Both the position numbers and the translations under genes were made by a program. This document shows, one piece after another, positions 1 to 7,692 of a stretch of 64,000 nt of DNA; the stretch's first letter is position 1; each line of letters starts with the position of its first letter. The stretch lies in assembly GCF_900142195.1 (NCBI RefSeq), contig NZ_FRAB01000039.1, positions 1 through 64,000 on the forward strand, given 5' to 3'. Under the pieces are notes generated by a model that saw nothing but the letters and a program-made list of their open reading frames with translations, was not told the DNA's origin and did no database searches. Origin of the DNA: Paraburkholderia terricola. Its GTDB lineage: Bacteria > Pseudomonadota > Gammaproteobacteria > Burkholderiales > Burkholderiaceae.

Positions 1-362
1 TGAGACGCTGAAGAAGGACCGGGAGAGTCTGCTGGCCTTTTACGACTTTCCGGCCGAACACTGGCAGCACCTGCGCACGACGAATGCGATTGAGTCGACG
101 TTCGCGACCGTGCGTCATCGCACCACGCGCACGCGCAACTGCGTGTCGCGACCGACCTTCCTCGGTCTGGCATTCAAGCTGATCGAGGAAGCCGAGAAAA
201 CCTGGCGCCGCATCAACGGCCCTGAGCAGATCAAGCTGTTGCTGGAGGGCATTGCCTTCAGGGACGGCGAGCCGGTGCAAGGCGACCAACCGGTTCAGCA
301 GAAACTCGCCGCTTGACGTCGCCGGCCATCAACCGCCCATACACCAGACTTGACCTTATCTC
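1..362 (+). mobile_element. 3' end of an IS256-family insertion sequence (partial)
   Basis: The first 316 bases encode the C terminus of a mutator-type transposase, and the window edge cuts off the rest. The stretch ACACCAGACTTGACCTTATC at 341-360 lies shortly after the stop codon and is of the kind that forms the terminal inverted repeat of IS256 elements. The left end is outside the window, so the repeat assignment is inferred. The element sits directly upstream of the luxI region and marks a possible recombination boundary. Confidence 0.75.
2..316 (+). CDS. IS256-family (mutator-type) transposase, C-terminal fragment
   Basis: The open frame runs in from the window edge and stops at 314-316. 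The visible 104 residues include the family-typical block FPAEHWQHLRTTNAIESTFA followed by VRHRTTRTRNCVSR. This is the region around the third catalytic acidic residue of IS256 transposases (E in NAIESTFA). Only the C-terminal quarter is present, so it cannot be judged whether the full gene is intact. There is no operon relation with luxI downstream. Identification rests on the motif and is firm at family level. Confidence 0.85.
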   Translation, partial: ETLKKDRESLLAFYDFPAEHWQHLRTTNAIESTFATVRHRTTRTRNCVSRPTFLGLAFKLIEEAEKTWRRINGPEQIKLLLEGIAFRDGEPVQGDQPVQQKLAA

Positions 363-469
363 AATATCGGTTTGCGGTTTCCAGTGATTTTCGAGGAGTT
401 CCATTGTCGTGTCCCGTCGGTTATGTGCAGATGCTGTCTCGAATTCTGCGTTATCCGATAAGCATGCAC

Positions 470-489
470 ACCTATCCAGGTAGGTAGGT
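470..489 (+). promoter_or_regulatory. candidate lux box upstream of luxI
   Basis: The 20-bp element ACCTATCCAGGTAGGTAGGT starts with ACCT and ends with AGGT, as lux-type boxes do (consensus type ACCTG-N10-CAGGT). It lies 68 nt before the luxI start codon. The central half-sites are imperfect and part of the sequence is a short GGTA direct repeat, so this is a proposal only. Confidence 0.4.
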
Positions 490-557
490 AGCGCAAAGAT
501 TCAGAATGCATAAGTTTTCCTGCGTATTGGGTACCCCAACACGTTCAGGAGAACGTC

Positions 558-1151
558 ATGCAAACAGCAATCCGGATTGGAATGCGGCAGGAATTCGACA
601 ACGCCGACATCAACGAAATGTACCGTCTACGAGCCCGCGTTTTTCACGGGCGTCTGGGATGGGACATCCCCACCATCGCGGGCATGGAAATAGACGGCTA
701 CGACGCACTCGGGCCGCATTACATGCTGATTCAAGGCGAGGACCGGCAGGTGCGCGGCTGTTGGCGCCTGATGCCCACCGAAGGCCCCAACATGCTCAAG
801 GACACGTTCCCGCAATTGCTGCACGGCGCGGAGGCGCCGGTCGGCAGGCACATCTGGGAACTGAGCCGCTTCGCGATCGAAACCAGCGGCGAGGAGCAGT
901 CGTTCGGCTTTGCCGATGTGACCATGCAGGCGATTCACGAGCTCGTCACGTTCGCGGACCGCATGGGCATCACGCGCTACGTCACGGTGACGACGACGCC
1001 GATCGAACGGCTGCTGCGCAAGACCGGCATCGAGATCAGCCGGCTCGGCGCGCCGTTGCAGATCGGTGTGGAGCGGGCCGTCGCGCTGGACATCGCGGTG
1101 AGTCCGAAAACCCGTACCGCGCTGTTCGGGCCGATCGCCGCCGCGGCTTAG
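558..1151 (+). CDS. LuxI-family N-acyl-homoserine lactone synthase (BraI-like)
   Basis: This 197-residue protein would make an acyl-homoserine lactone from SAM and an acyl-ACP. The conserved LuxI residues are present: R and F of RLRARVF near residue 25, W35, the acidic patch MEIDGYD (43-49), the WRLMPT block and the ELSRFAI motif. Length is normal for the family. The start at 558 is supported by AGGAGA a few bases upstream. An overlapping ORF in another frame starting at 506 is a shadow. No luxR gene is adjacent; three LuxR-type genes lie 16-19 kb to the right. The sequence style is closest to Burkholderia/Paraburkholderia BraI, but the acyl chain made cannot be read from sequence. Confidence 0.9.
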   Translation: MQTAIRIGMRQEFDNADINEMYRLRARVFHGRLGWDIPTIAGMEIDGYDALGPHYMLIQGEDRQVRGCWRLMPTEGPNMLKDTFPQLLHGAEAPVGRHIWELSRFAIETSGEEQSFGFADVTMQAIHELVTFADRMGITRYVTVTTTPIERLLRKTGIEISRLGAPLQIGVERAVALDIAVSPKTRTALFGPIAAAA

Positions 1152-1313
1152 TGGCTGCTTGGTAGTGCCCGCTTAGTCGTGCCCGCTTGGTGGCAACCAA
1201 GCGGGCAAATCGCACGCCCCGGGCCGGGAGCTGGACGGCCCGGTGGTGCGGCGACGCAGTGCCGCTCCATGCTCCGCCCGCAACACTGCGGTGAAGCACG
1301 CGAACGTCCCAGC

Positions 1314-2003
1314 CTAGGAGCCGAACATCCGCTCCAGCGCATTCTCGAGATGCGCCCGCATCGCCCTTCCGGCCGCGGGCGCGTCCTTACGGCGAATCGC
1401 GTCGAGCACCGCCATATGCTCGGCCTGCACGAGCCGTTGGCGCTCCACCGTTTTCACGAGCGACAGATTGCGCGACAGGTTCATGCTGAACACGATTTGC
1501 TCTTCGATAAACGACATGACCGTGATGAAAAACGGATTCTTCGATGCGCGCGCCACCGCCAGGTGGAACATGAAGTCGTCCTTTGCGCCGATACCCCGTG
1601 TTTCGATGATGCGCTCCAGTTGCTCCCACGCGTGCTGGATCGCGGCGATGTCGTCGGCGTCGGCCTTGAGCGCCGCCTGCTCCGCCGCGCCCGCTTCCGT
1701 CACGATACGAAACTCATAGCAGCGGCGGATGTCGGACAGCGTTTCGAGCGGCGCGAAACGGCGCACATCCGGATCGGGCCGCCGCGCGACCGTGGTGCCC
1801 GAACCATGCCGCGTCATGATGATGCCGTCCGCCCGCAAGCGCGCCAGGGCTTCGCGCACGGTCGGCCGCGAAGTCGCAAAGCGTTCGGCCAACGCATGCT
1901 CGGTGGGCAGCCGTTCGCCTTCCTTGTATTCGCCTTCGAGAATGCGATTGAGGATGTCGCCGTAGATTTTGTCGGGCAAGCCCGTCGTTTTGCGCTCGTT
2001 CAT
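1314..2003 (-). CDS. GntR-family transcriptional regulator, FadR (FCD) subfamily
   Basis: The N-terminal winged helix (about residues 8-75) carries the GntR signature GERLPTEHALAERFATSRPT followed by REALARLRADGII. The C-terminal part is an all-helical FCD ligand domain (EFRIVTEAGAAEQAA through HLENALERM) with the usual Asp and His positions for metal or carboxylate binding. I chose the internal ATG at 2003 (229 aa). The frame is open to a GTG at 2063 with little extra conservation, and neither start has a strong Shine-Dalgarno sequence. Ligand and targets are unknown. FCD regulators typically control sugar-acid or organic-acid catabolism, but no such operon is adjacent here. Confidence 0.85.
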   Translation of the reverse strand: MNERKTTGLPDKIYGDILNRILEGEYKEGERLPTEHALAERFATSRPTVREALARLRADGIIMTRHGSGTTVARRPDPDVRRFAPLETLSDIRRCYEFRIVTEAGAAEQAALKADADDIAAIQHAWEQLERIIETRGIGAKDDFMFHLAVARASKNPFFITVMSFIEEQIVFSMNLSRNLSLVKTVERQRLVQAEHMAVLDAIRRKDAPAAGRAMRAHLENALERMFGS

Positions 2004-2037
2004 CAGCGGGGCTGAAGCAGCTTGTCTGAGTAGGTTT

Positions 2038-2055
2038 TGATTGTAAGGCAAATCA
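2038..2055. promoter_or_regulatory. inverted repeat upstream of the GntR gene, possible autoregulatory operator
   Basis: TGATT-N8-AATCA forms an 18-bp dyad about 35 nt upstream of the ATG chosen for the GntR gene. The spacing and position suit an operator, but the sequence is not the FadR consensus, and it would be coding if the upstream GTG is used. Confidence 0.25.
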
Positions 2056-2164
2056 TGTTTCACCCTAGCCGGCGATATGCGTCATGGATTGCGATGAAGG
2101 CCGCCAGTGCTTGCTGCACGGCGCTCTCGCGTCAGGCGGCGGTGTCGTCGAATTTGACAAGTGT

Positions 2165-2178
2165 TTGATTTACATCCT
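2165..2178 (+). promoter_or_regulatory. degenerate FNR/CRP-type box upstream of uspA
   Basis: TTGAT-TTAC-ATCCT has one perfect FNR half-site (TTGAT) and a 3/5 match in the second half. It lies 113 nt before the uspA start. It is proposed because FNR-type regulation is expected for this stress gene and a much better box lies upstream of the DUF3141 operon. On its own the match is weak. Confidence 0.25.
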
Positions 2179-2291
2179 GCCGCATGGCCGTTTTTCAGCG
2201 ATCATTAAAACTCGAAGCGGTCATGCACCGTCAAGCCGCCCGGTCCGCCAAGCGGCTGTGGCAATCCGAATCCTTCTGACACGGAGTCGAT

Positions 2292-2771
2292 ATGTACCAA
2301 CGCATCCTTGTAGCGGTCGATGGCAGCCAAACCTCGCGCCGTGCGTTCGAAGCAGCGCTCGCGCTCGCCAAATCCTCGGGTGCGGTTTTGCAGCCGTTGT
2401 ATGTGGTCGAGAACACGCCGTTGTACTTCGAAGCGCCGGGCTACGACCCTTCGGTTCTGCGCAATCGTCTCATCGACGAAGGCAAGGAACTCGGCGCGGA
2501 GTTCGCCAGGTTCATGGCCGCGCAAGGCGTGAAGGGCGAACTCGTGGTAACCGAAGCGTCGTCGCTCGACGACGTTTCCGCGGTCGTGCTGAAGGCGGCC
2601 GCCGATTTCAACGCCGATCTGCTGGTGATGGGCACGCACGGCAGGCGCGGTTTCCAGCGTCTGATTCTCGGCAGCGTGGCCGAGCGTTGCGTACGGCAAG
2701 CGAGCTTGCCCGTGCTGCTGATTCCATCCGCCGCGGCCAAGGAAAGCAAGGAAGCCGGCTCGGCGTCGTGA
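2292..2771 (+). CDS. UspA-family universal stress protein
   Basis: A 159-residue single-domain Usp protein begins MYQRILVAVDGSQTS and ends with the nucleotide-binding signature G-x2-G-x9-G-S (MGTHGRRGFQRLILGS) and the terminal PVLLIP strand. Length and motifs are those of the ATP-binding UspA class. It lies upstream of, and reads toward, the FNR-type regulator gene. In Burkholderia low-oxygen (lxa) loci, Usp genes sit with an FNR regulator and acetate/phosphotransacetylase genes, as in this window. A role in survival of hypoxia or stationary phase is inferred from that. Confidence 0.92.
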   Translation: MYQRILVAVDGSQTSRRAFEAALALAKSSGAVLQPLYVVENTPLYFEAPGYDPSVLRNRLIDEGKELGAEFARFMAAQGVKGELVVTEASSLDDVSAVVLKAAADFNADLLVMGTHGRRGFQRLILGSVAERCVRQASLPVLLIPSAAAKESKEAGSAS

Positions 2772-2981
2772 CGCGCTTCGCGGCGCATCACGAGTGCGGC
2801 GGCGCTGCGTCGACGGCTAGAGCCGCGAGCTCCGCCTTCTCACGACGCGCGGCAATTCGCGACGCCAAACAGTCTGACGTCGCGCAAGCGACCCGACCGT
2901 GCGAACGCGTCGTTTTGCCGCTAAGCGGCGCGCATGGCCGGTGGGACAATCCGTTGTCATCCCGATCAATGGCTGCCGAAC

Positions 2982-3770
2982 ATGCTGACTCCCACCGTTG
3001 CTGCTCGCTCCATCGGCAGTGCCGAACCCGCCGCGCAATCGCCGCTGCGCGGCCGCCACATCGCGCCGCCGAGGGCGACCGCGCGCACCGCCGCGCGCTG
3101 TTCGAGCTGTGCGATGCGGCAGCTCTGCATGCCCCAAGGTTTGTCGTCCGCCGAACTGTCGAAGCTCGAAACGCTGATCTGCGCCGCGCGCTCCGTGCGG
3201 CGCGGCGAAGCGCTGTATCGCAGCGGCGACCGCTTCGACAACATTTACGCCGTGCGCTCCGGCTCGATGAAAACCGTCATGGCGCATCGTGACGGCCGCG
3301 ATCAGGTGACCGGCCTGCGCATCGCGGGCGAGGCGCTCGGTCTCGACGGCATCAGCGACGACGTGCATGCATGCAGCGCGCTCGCGCTCGAAGACAGCAC
3401 CGTTTGCATCGTCCCGTACGACGCGCTCAAATCGTTGTGCCGCGAAAGCGGCCCGATGCAGGAGCGTTTGCATAAGCTGCTCGGCGAGCAGATCGTGCGC
3501 GAGGCCGCGCAGATGATCGTGCTCGGTTCGCTGTCGGCGGACGAACGTGTCGCCGCATTCCTGCTCGACGTTTCCGAGCGCAATGCGCAGCGGGGCTATT
3601 CATCGGCGGAATTCAACTTGCGCATGACGCGCGAGGACATGGGCAGCTATCTCGGCATGACGCTCGAAACCGTGAGCCGCACCCTGTCAAGATTTCAAAA
3701 GCGTGGCCTGATCGACACGCAAGGCAAGCGCATCCGCATCGTCGATCTCGAAGGATTGCGGCAGGTCTGA
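2982..3770 (+). CDS. FNR-type (CRP/FNR family) oxygen-sensing transcriptional regulator
   Basis: The protein of 262 residues has an N-terminal cluster C40-x2-C43-x5-C49 and a further C131 inside the sensor beta barrel. This is the spacing of the four [4Fe-4S] ligands of E. coli FNR (C20, C23, C29, C122). The cyclic-nucleotide-type barrel spans about 55-160. The C-terminal HTH has the FNR recognition signature E-x2-S-R (LETVSRTLSRF), which reads TTGAT half-sites. The start at 2982 is chosen so that the cysteine cluster lies near residue 40; the frame is open to 2934. It probably senses oxygen and controls the low-oxygen genes nearby, including the DUF3141-pta-ackA operon, which has a matching box. 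Confidence 0.9.
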   Translation: MLTPTVAARSIGSAEPAAQSPLRGRHIAPPRATARTAARCSSCAMRQLCMPQGLSSAELSKLETLICAARSVRRGEALYRSGDRFDNIYAVRSGSMKTVMAHRDGRDQVTGLRIAGEALGLDGISDDVHACSALALEDSTVCIVPYDALKSLCRESGPMQERLHKLLGEQIVREAAQMIVLGSLSADERVAAFLLDVSERNAQRGYSSAEFNLRMTREDMGSYLGMTLETVSRTLSRFQKRGLIDTQGKRIRIVDLEGLRQV

Positions 3771-3900
3771 GCCGCGAGCCGGGGACTGGCTCGCGCCGCC
3801 GGACCCCCGTCCACATGCTTTTTCAGCGCGCTTTCGCCTTGGCATGGCTGCTGCGACCGGGTACAGTCTTAGTCCGTCCCCCGCAAGGAGACCCGGCGAA

Positions 3901-5205
3901 ATGAATCGCGACCCCGCCCCGCACCACCCGCTCGTCCAGCGTCTCATCGACGCGCGTCAAGTCACCGACGCATTGTTTTCCATCGTCAAACCCGAGTTTC
4001 TGTACGAACGGCCGATCCGGGAGCGCCACCGGATCGTGTTTTACATCGGCCATCTGGAAGCGTTCGATCGCAATCTGTTCGATCAGCGTTTGTGCGATCT
4101 GCCGGCGTTCGACCCGCGGCTCGATCAGCTCTTCGCTTTCGGCATCGACCCCGTCGACGGCGGTTTTCCGACCGATCAGCCAGGCGACTGGCCGTCGCTC
4201 GACACTGTGCGCGCATATGGTTCGCGCGCGCGCGAACAGATCGACCGCGAGCTCGATGCGCTGACCGACTCGGCGCGTGTCGGCCGCGGCGGCACGCAAG
4301 CCGACGCGTCGGAGCAGTTGCTGAATGTCGCGATCGAGCATCGGCTGATGCATGCCGAAACGCTCGCGTACATGCTGCATCAGCTACCGCTCGAACAGAA
4401 GGTCACGGACTTGCGCGAGCCGGTACGCACACGTGGCGAACGCGGCGGCGAATTGTCTTCGATGGTCGGCGTGCCGGCCGGCGCCGCGCTGCTCGGCATG
4501 CCGCGCGACGGCGGCCGCTTCGGCTGGGACAACGAGTTCGGCGAAATGCGCGTCGACGTGCCCGCCTTCGAGATCGATCGCTACATGGTGACGAACGGCG
4601 CGTTTCGCGAGTTCATCGAGGCAGGCGGCTATCGCGAGCGCAAATGGTGGTCGGATAACGATTGGGCGTGGAGGCAAGCCGAGCAGATCGAGCACCCCGC
4701 CTGCTGGTCGCGGCCCGACGGAGATCAAGGCGCATGGATGCTGCGCACGATGTTCGACGAAGTGCCGCTGCCGCTCGACTGGCCCGTCTACGTGAGCCAC
4801 GCCGAAGCGAGCGCCTACGCACGCTGGACCGGCAAGGCGCTGCCCACGGAGGCGCAATGGCAACGCGCGGCGCAGGGTGCGCCGCATGCCGCGTCGGGCA
4901 ATTTCGATTTTCGCAGTTGGGACCCGCAGCCGGTCGACGCGTATCCGGATAACGTCAGCGCGTTCGGTGTCGAAGGTCAATTCGGGAATGGCTGGGAATG
5001 GACGTCGACGCTGTTCGACGCACTGCCGGGGTTTGAAGCGTTTCCGTTTTATCCCGGCTATTCGGCCAACTTTTTCGACGGGCAGCACTACGTGATCAAG
5101 GGCGGGTCGTCGCGCACCGCGCGGTGCATGTTGCGACCGGCGTTCCGCAACTGGTTTCAGCCGCATTATCAGCATGTGTATGCGGGGTTCCGGTGCGTGA
5201 GGTGA
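3901..5205 (+). CDS. EgtB/SUMF1-family non-heme iron enzyme (ergothioneine or selenoneine synthase-like)
   Basis: The 434-residue protein has an N-terminal DinB-like helical domain (1-165) and a C-terminal formylglycine-generating-enzyme fold (about 185-434, ending FRCVR). A three-histidine iron site is visible: H51 in FYIGHLEAF plus H147-x3-H151 in EHRLMHAE, matching the EgtB arrangement (H51, H134, H138). The FGE domain shows GWDNEFGEMRVDVPAFEIDRY, TGKALPTEAQWQRAA, GNGWEWTSTLF and KGGSSRTA. Such enzymes join a thiol or selenosugar to a trimethylhistidine. No EgtD methyltransferase, SenB or SelD gene is adjacent, so the substrate stays open. A strong AAGGAG precedes the ATG at 3901; the frame extends to 3844 without support. 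Confidence 0.85.
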   Translation: MNRDPAPHHPLVQRLIDARQVTDALFSIVKPEFLYERPIRERHRIVFYIGHLEAFDRNLFDQRLCDLPAFDPRLDQLFAFGIDPVDGGFPTDQPGDWPSLDTVRAYGSRAREQIDRELDALTDSARVGRGGTQADASEQLLNVAIEHRLMHAETLAYMLHQLPLEQKVTDLREPVRTRGERGGELSSMVGVPAGAALLGMPRDGGRFGWDNEFGEMRVDVPAFEIDRYMVTNGAFREFIEAGGYRERKWWSDNDWAWRQAEQIEHPACWSRPDGDQGAWMLRTMFDEVPLPLDWPVYVSHAEASAYARWTGKALPTEAQWQRAAQGAPHAASGNFDFRSWDPQPVDAYPDNVSAFGVEGQFGNGWEWTSTLFDALPGFEAFPFYPGYSANFFDGQHYVIKGGSSRTARCMLRPAFRNWFQPHYQHVYAGFRCVR

Positions 5206-5214
5206 TGACTCATC

Positions 5215-5250
5215 AAGCGGAAGTTGGAAACAAACTCCGGCTTCCGCTTT
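5215..5250. terminator. convergent terminator between the EgtB-like and TetR genes
   Basis: AAGCGGAAG at 5215-5223 and CTTCCGCTT at 5241-5249 form a perfect 9-bp stem between two convergent stop codons. Bases AA before and T after give only short U-tracts, so it is a plausible weak bidirectional terminator. Confidence 0.6.
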
Positions 5251-5271
5251 AACGAAGGTCATTCTTGCAGA

Positions 5272-5898
5272 TCAGCGCACCCGCGGCGCCGCGGCCAACA
5301 GGCTGCGCAGGAACACCATGATCATGTGTCCAATGGGCGCCTCGGCCAGCATCGACCGCTGCAGCGCGAGGCCTTGTGAGAGACCCATGAAGGCCGCCGC
5401 CAATACGGTCGGCGATTCGGGCGGCACTTTTTCCAGCCTGGCGAAAATCTGCCCGATGCAATAGGCAAGGCCATCACGATGAGCGTCCAGCAGCGCCTGT
5501 GAGGCCGTTGCAAAAACGGGGTTGCGGCGTCCCTGAAGCTTGAATTCAACGCCCAACACAGACCATTCGGGCTCTGCATCGAGCGTCTGCGCCCAGACCT
5601 CCAACGCGTTCAATATGTCGTCCGCAGACGCAGACGGGTCGCTCAACGTTCGGCCAATGTCGCTCACTTGCGTCCTCGACCGCTCTCGCATCAGTTCCAC
5701 GAACAGATCTTCCTTGCTCGCGAAGTTCGAATAGAAAGCGCCCTGCGTATAACCTGCCTCGGCCGCGATATCCCTGAGAGACGTACCACCGAAACCTTTC
5801 TCGACAAACAGCCGCTTCGCCGCAGCAAGCAAATCTGCCCGAGTCTGCAATCGACTTTCTTCGCGGCTCAGCCGCTGGGGTTTGGTCGCCGTGTACAT
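5272..5898 (-). CDS. TetR-family transcriptional regulator
   Basis: This 208-residue protein has a textbook TetR N-terminal HTH: RADLLAAAKRLFVEKGFGGTSLRDIAAEAGYTQGAFY followed by SNFASKEDLF (residues 20-66). The C-terminal ligand domain is of the TetR_C type but not of a subfamily I can name. The coding strand faces away from the H-NS gene. A 22-bp dyad lies 16 bp upstream of the start codon, which suggests autorepression. Ligand and other targets are unknown. Confidence 0.9.
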   Translation of the reverse strand: MYTATKPQRLSREESRLQTRADLLAAAKRLFVEKGFGGTSLRDIAAEAGYTQGAFYSNFASKEDLFVELMRERSRTQVSDIGRTLSDPSASADDILNALEVWAQTLDAEPEWSVLGVEFKLQGRRNPVFATASQALLDAHRDGLAYCIGQIFARLEKVPPESPTVLAAAFMGLSQGLALQRSMLAEAPIGHMIMVFLRSLLAAAPRVR

Positions 5899-5913
5899 GG
5901 CCGGAAGGATATC

Positions 5914-5935
5914 AGTTGATATTTAAAATTCAACT
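5914..5935. promoter_or_regulatory. candidate TetR-family operator
   Basis: AGTTGA-N10-TCAACT is a perfect 6-bp-arm inverted repeat with an AT-rich spacer (TATTTAAAAT). It lies just upstream of the TetR gene start (5898) within the divergent region shared with the H-NS gene. The geometry fits a TetR dimer site. Confidence 0.5.
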
Positions 5936-6033
5936 CGATAGTATTACGATTGCATTTCACATCTCACTTGAAATCTCACAATGTGGTTATCGGACTCTGG
6001 CGACAACTTGGTCATGTATTACGGAAAGAGAAC

Positions 6034-6345
6034 ATGAGCAGCAGGGTAAAGATGCTGAAGCAGCAGCTCGCGCAACTCGATGAGCGGATATCGGTCGCCT
6101 GGCAGCAGGAGCAGAACGCGGCTATCGAACACGTCCGCCAGGTCATGAACTTCTTCAACCTCGTGCCTAACCAGTTACGCGTCGACCGGCGAGGCACCTA
6201 CAACACCAAACCGCTTCAGATGAAATACCAGGACCCCGTGACCGGTGCCACCTGGAGCGGCCGCGGACGCGCGCCGTCCTGGATCCGGAACCGGAGCTAC
6301 AACGATTTTCTGGTCAAGCCGTCCGACGACGCCGAATCGGACTAG
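6034..6345 (+). CDS. H-NS family nucleoid-structuring protein
   Basis: The 103-residue product has a basic N-terminal coiled-coil (residues 3-40, KMLKQQLAQLDERISVAW) for oligomerisation. The C-terminal H-NS DNA-binding motif reads KYQDPVTGATWSGRGRAPSW (about 68-88). The start at 6034 follows GGAAAGAG and gives the normal length; the frame is open to 5950 but the upstream residues are not H-NS-like. H-NS proteins silence AT-rich horizontally acquired DNA. This copy adjoins a lower-GC stretch of polysaccharide gene remnants and lies in the same window as a T3SS island, which is a natural silencing target (inference). Confidence 0.9.
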   Translation: MSSRVKMLKQQLAQLDERISVAWQQEQNAAIEHVRQVMNFFNLVPNQLRVDRRGTYNTKPLQMKYQDPVTGATWSGRGRAPSWIRNRSYNDFLVKPSDDAESD

Positions 6346-6429
6346 CCGTGGCCGGTCCTAGCGAGCCCAGCGCAAGACGAGTGCGCCGAGGCGCCGGGCG
6401 ATCTCGACGAGGCTCTGCCGGTATCGACC

Positions 6430-6845
6430 ACTCATTGCTCGAACAACTACGGCCCCTACCAGCATGAAGAGAAATTCATCCCGACCGTCGTCAGGCGCTG
6501 CCTCGAGGGAGCCGATATTCCGGTGTGCGGCAATGGCTCCAACATCCGCGACGGTGGGAGAAACCTATAACGTCGGGGGTGCAACGAATGGAGAAACGTC
6601 GATATCGTGGCGCTCATCTGCACGCTGATGGACCGGCTCGACCCGACGGAGCGCCGCATGCGCGTCTCGTGAAATTCGTCGCCGACCGTCCTGGTCATGA
6701 TTGGCGTTACGCGATCGATGCGAGCAAGACGATGCGCGAACTGCAATGGCGTCCGATCGAGAGCTGTGAAAAAGGGATAGCAAGAACGCTGGAATGGCAC
6801 CTGAATGGGTCGTCGGCGCTACGGAATGCCGGGCAACGTGGTTGA
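6430..6845 (+). pseudogene. decayed dTDP-glucose 4,6-dehydratase (rfbB-like) fragment
   Basis: Three consecutive frames together spell the C-terminal half of an RmlB/RfbB enzyme. The first is HCSNNYGPYQHEEKFIPTVV through GNGSNIRD (about 6432-6550). The second is GETYNVGG (about 6558-6580). The last contains NEWRNVDIVALICTLMDRLD and, after another frame change, DRPGHDWRYAIDASKTMREL with QWRP (to about 6800). The segment that should link NIRD to GETYNVGG is missing, so there is an internal deletion plus frameshifts. The N-terminal Rossmann half is absent. It is a remnant of a deoxysugar/polysaccharide locus that also explains the acetyltransferase downstream. Confidence 0.8.
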
Positions 6846-7021
6846 GTTCCTTGCTGTACCGATGGTGCGATTCGCCGCAAATGGATTCGCCGCATGCTCG
6901 TTACGCTAGGGGGCAGGGGCCTGCTTTTACTTCCCACGGATGGTTTTGTACCTCACATATCCTGGCGTCGAATGGGTATAAGGTACCGGAGGTGAAGACT
7001 TTTCAACGGTTGCCAAAAACG

Positions 7022-7612
7022 ATGAAAACAACTATTGAACTGATAAAAAGCGACCTCTTTCGCGTGGCGGGGCGAATCGACTTGAAATGCTTCATGAGGA
7101 AGTTCATTGGCAACGAGGGCTTCAACTACATGTTCTGGTTTCGCCTGGCGAGCGCTCACCGGAACGGCGTAATCGGTTTCATGCTTCGGGCAAAGTTGCG
7201 TGCGACTCAACGAAAATTTGGAATCGTCATTCCCGTTGGAACCACGATTGGTCCGGGCTTCTTCATTTCGCATTTTGGCGGCATCGTGGTCAATGAAACC
7301 GCCGTGTTCGGTTCGAATTGCAATATTTCCCAATGCACCACGATTGGCAGCAATCACGGCAAGGCCGCCACGATTGGGAACAACGTATATATCGGCCCTA
7401 ACGTCTGCATCGTCGAAGCAGTGACTATCGGCGACAACGTCACGATCGGAGCGGGCAGCGTAGTGACGAGAGACGTGGTCGCAGGCGTAACCGTCGCCGG
7501 TAGCCCGGCGCGCGTCATGACCAACGACGCGGCGCTGAACCGGGAAGGGCGATACATCACGCGGCGTTGGGTGACGTCGCATCTCGAGCCTCGTCAACGA
7601 TCAGAGGTTTAG
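7022..7612 (+). CDS. serine-acetyltransferase-like hexapeptide O-acetyltransferase
   Basis: The 196-residue protein has a short helical N terminus (FNYMFWFRLASAHR) and a left-handed beta-helix of hexapeptide repeats (about 65-165: IPVGTTIGPGFFISHFGGIV, GNNVYIGPNVCIVEAVTIGD, NVTIGAGSVVTRDVVAG). The catalytic-type His is in SHFGG, and the fold ends with VAGSPARVM. It is closer to the capsule/exopolysaccharide branch of CysE-like enzymes than to CysE itself. I start at the ATG at 7022; the upstream part of the frame reads through pseudogene remnants. Base composition is less GC-rich than its neighbours, consistent with a transferred or decaying polysaccharide cluster. The acceptor sugar is unknown. 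Confidence 0.8.
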   Translation: MKTTIELIKSDLFRVAGRIDLKCFMRKFIGNEGFNYMFWFRLASAHRNGVIGFMLRAKLRATQRKFGIVIPVGTTIGPGFFISHFGGIVVNETAVFGSNCNISQCTTIGSNHGKAATIGNNVYIGPNVCIVEAVTIGDNVTIGAGSVVTRDVVAGVTVAGSPARVMTNDAALNREGRYITRRWVTSHLEPRQRSEV

Positions 7613-7692
7613 CCGCCGCCCTTCATTCACACATTCGCCCCTTTGACGCTTAAGGCACCCCGACACACGATGCGATAGCGTTCGCGGCGGCG

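Noticed and set aside
506..1165. 219-codon plus-strand frame over luxI
   Set aside because: Different frame from the conserved LuxI motifs; Arg/His/Ala-rich shadow.
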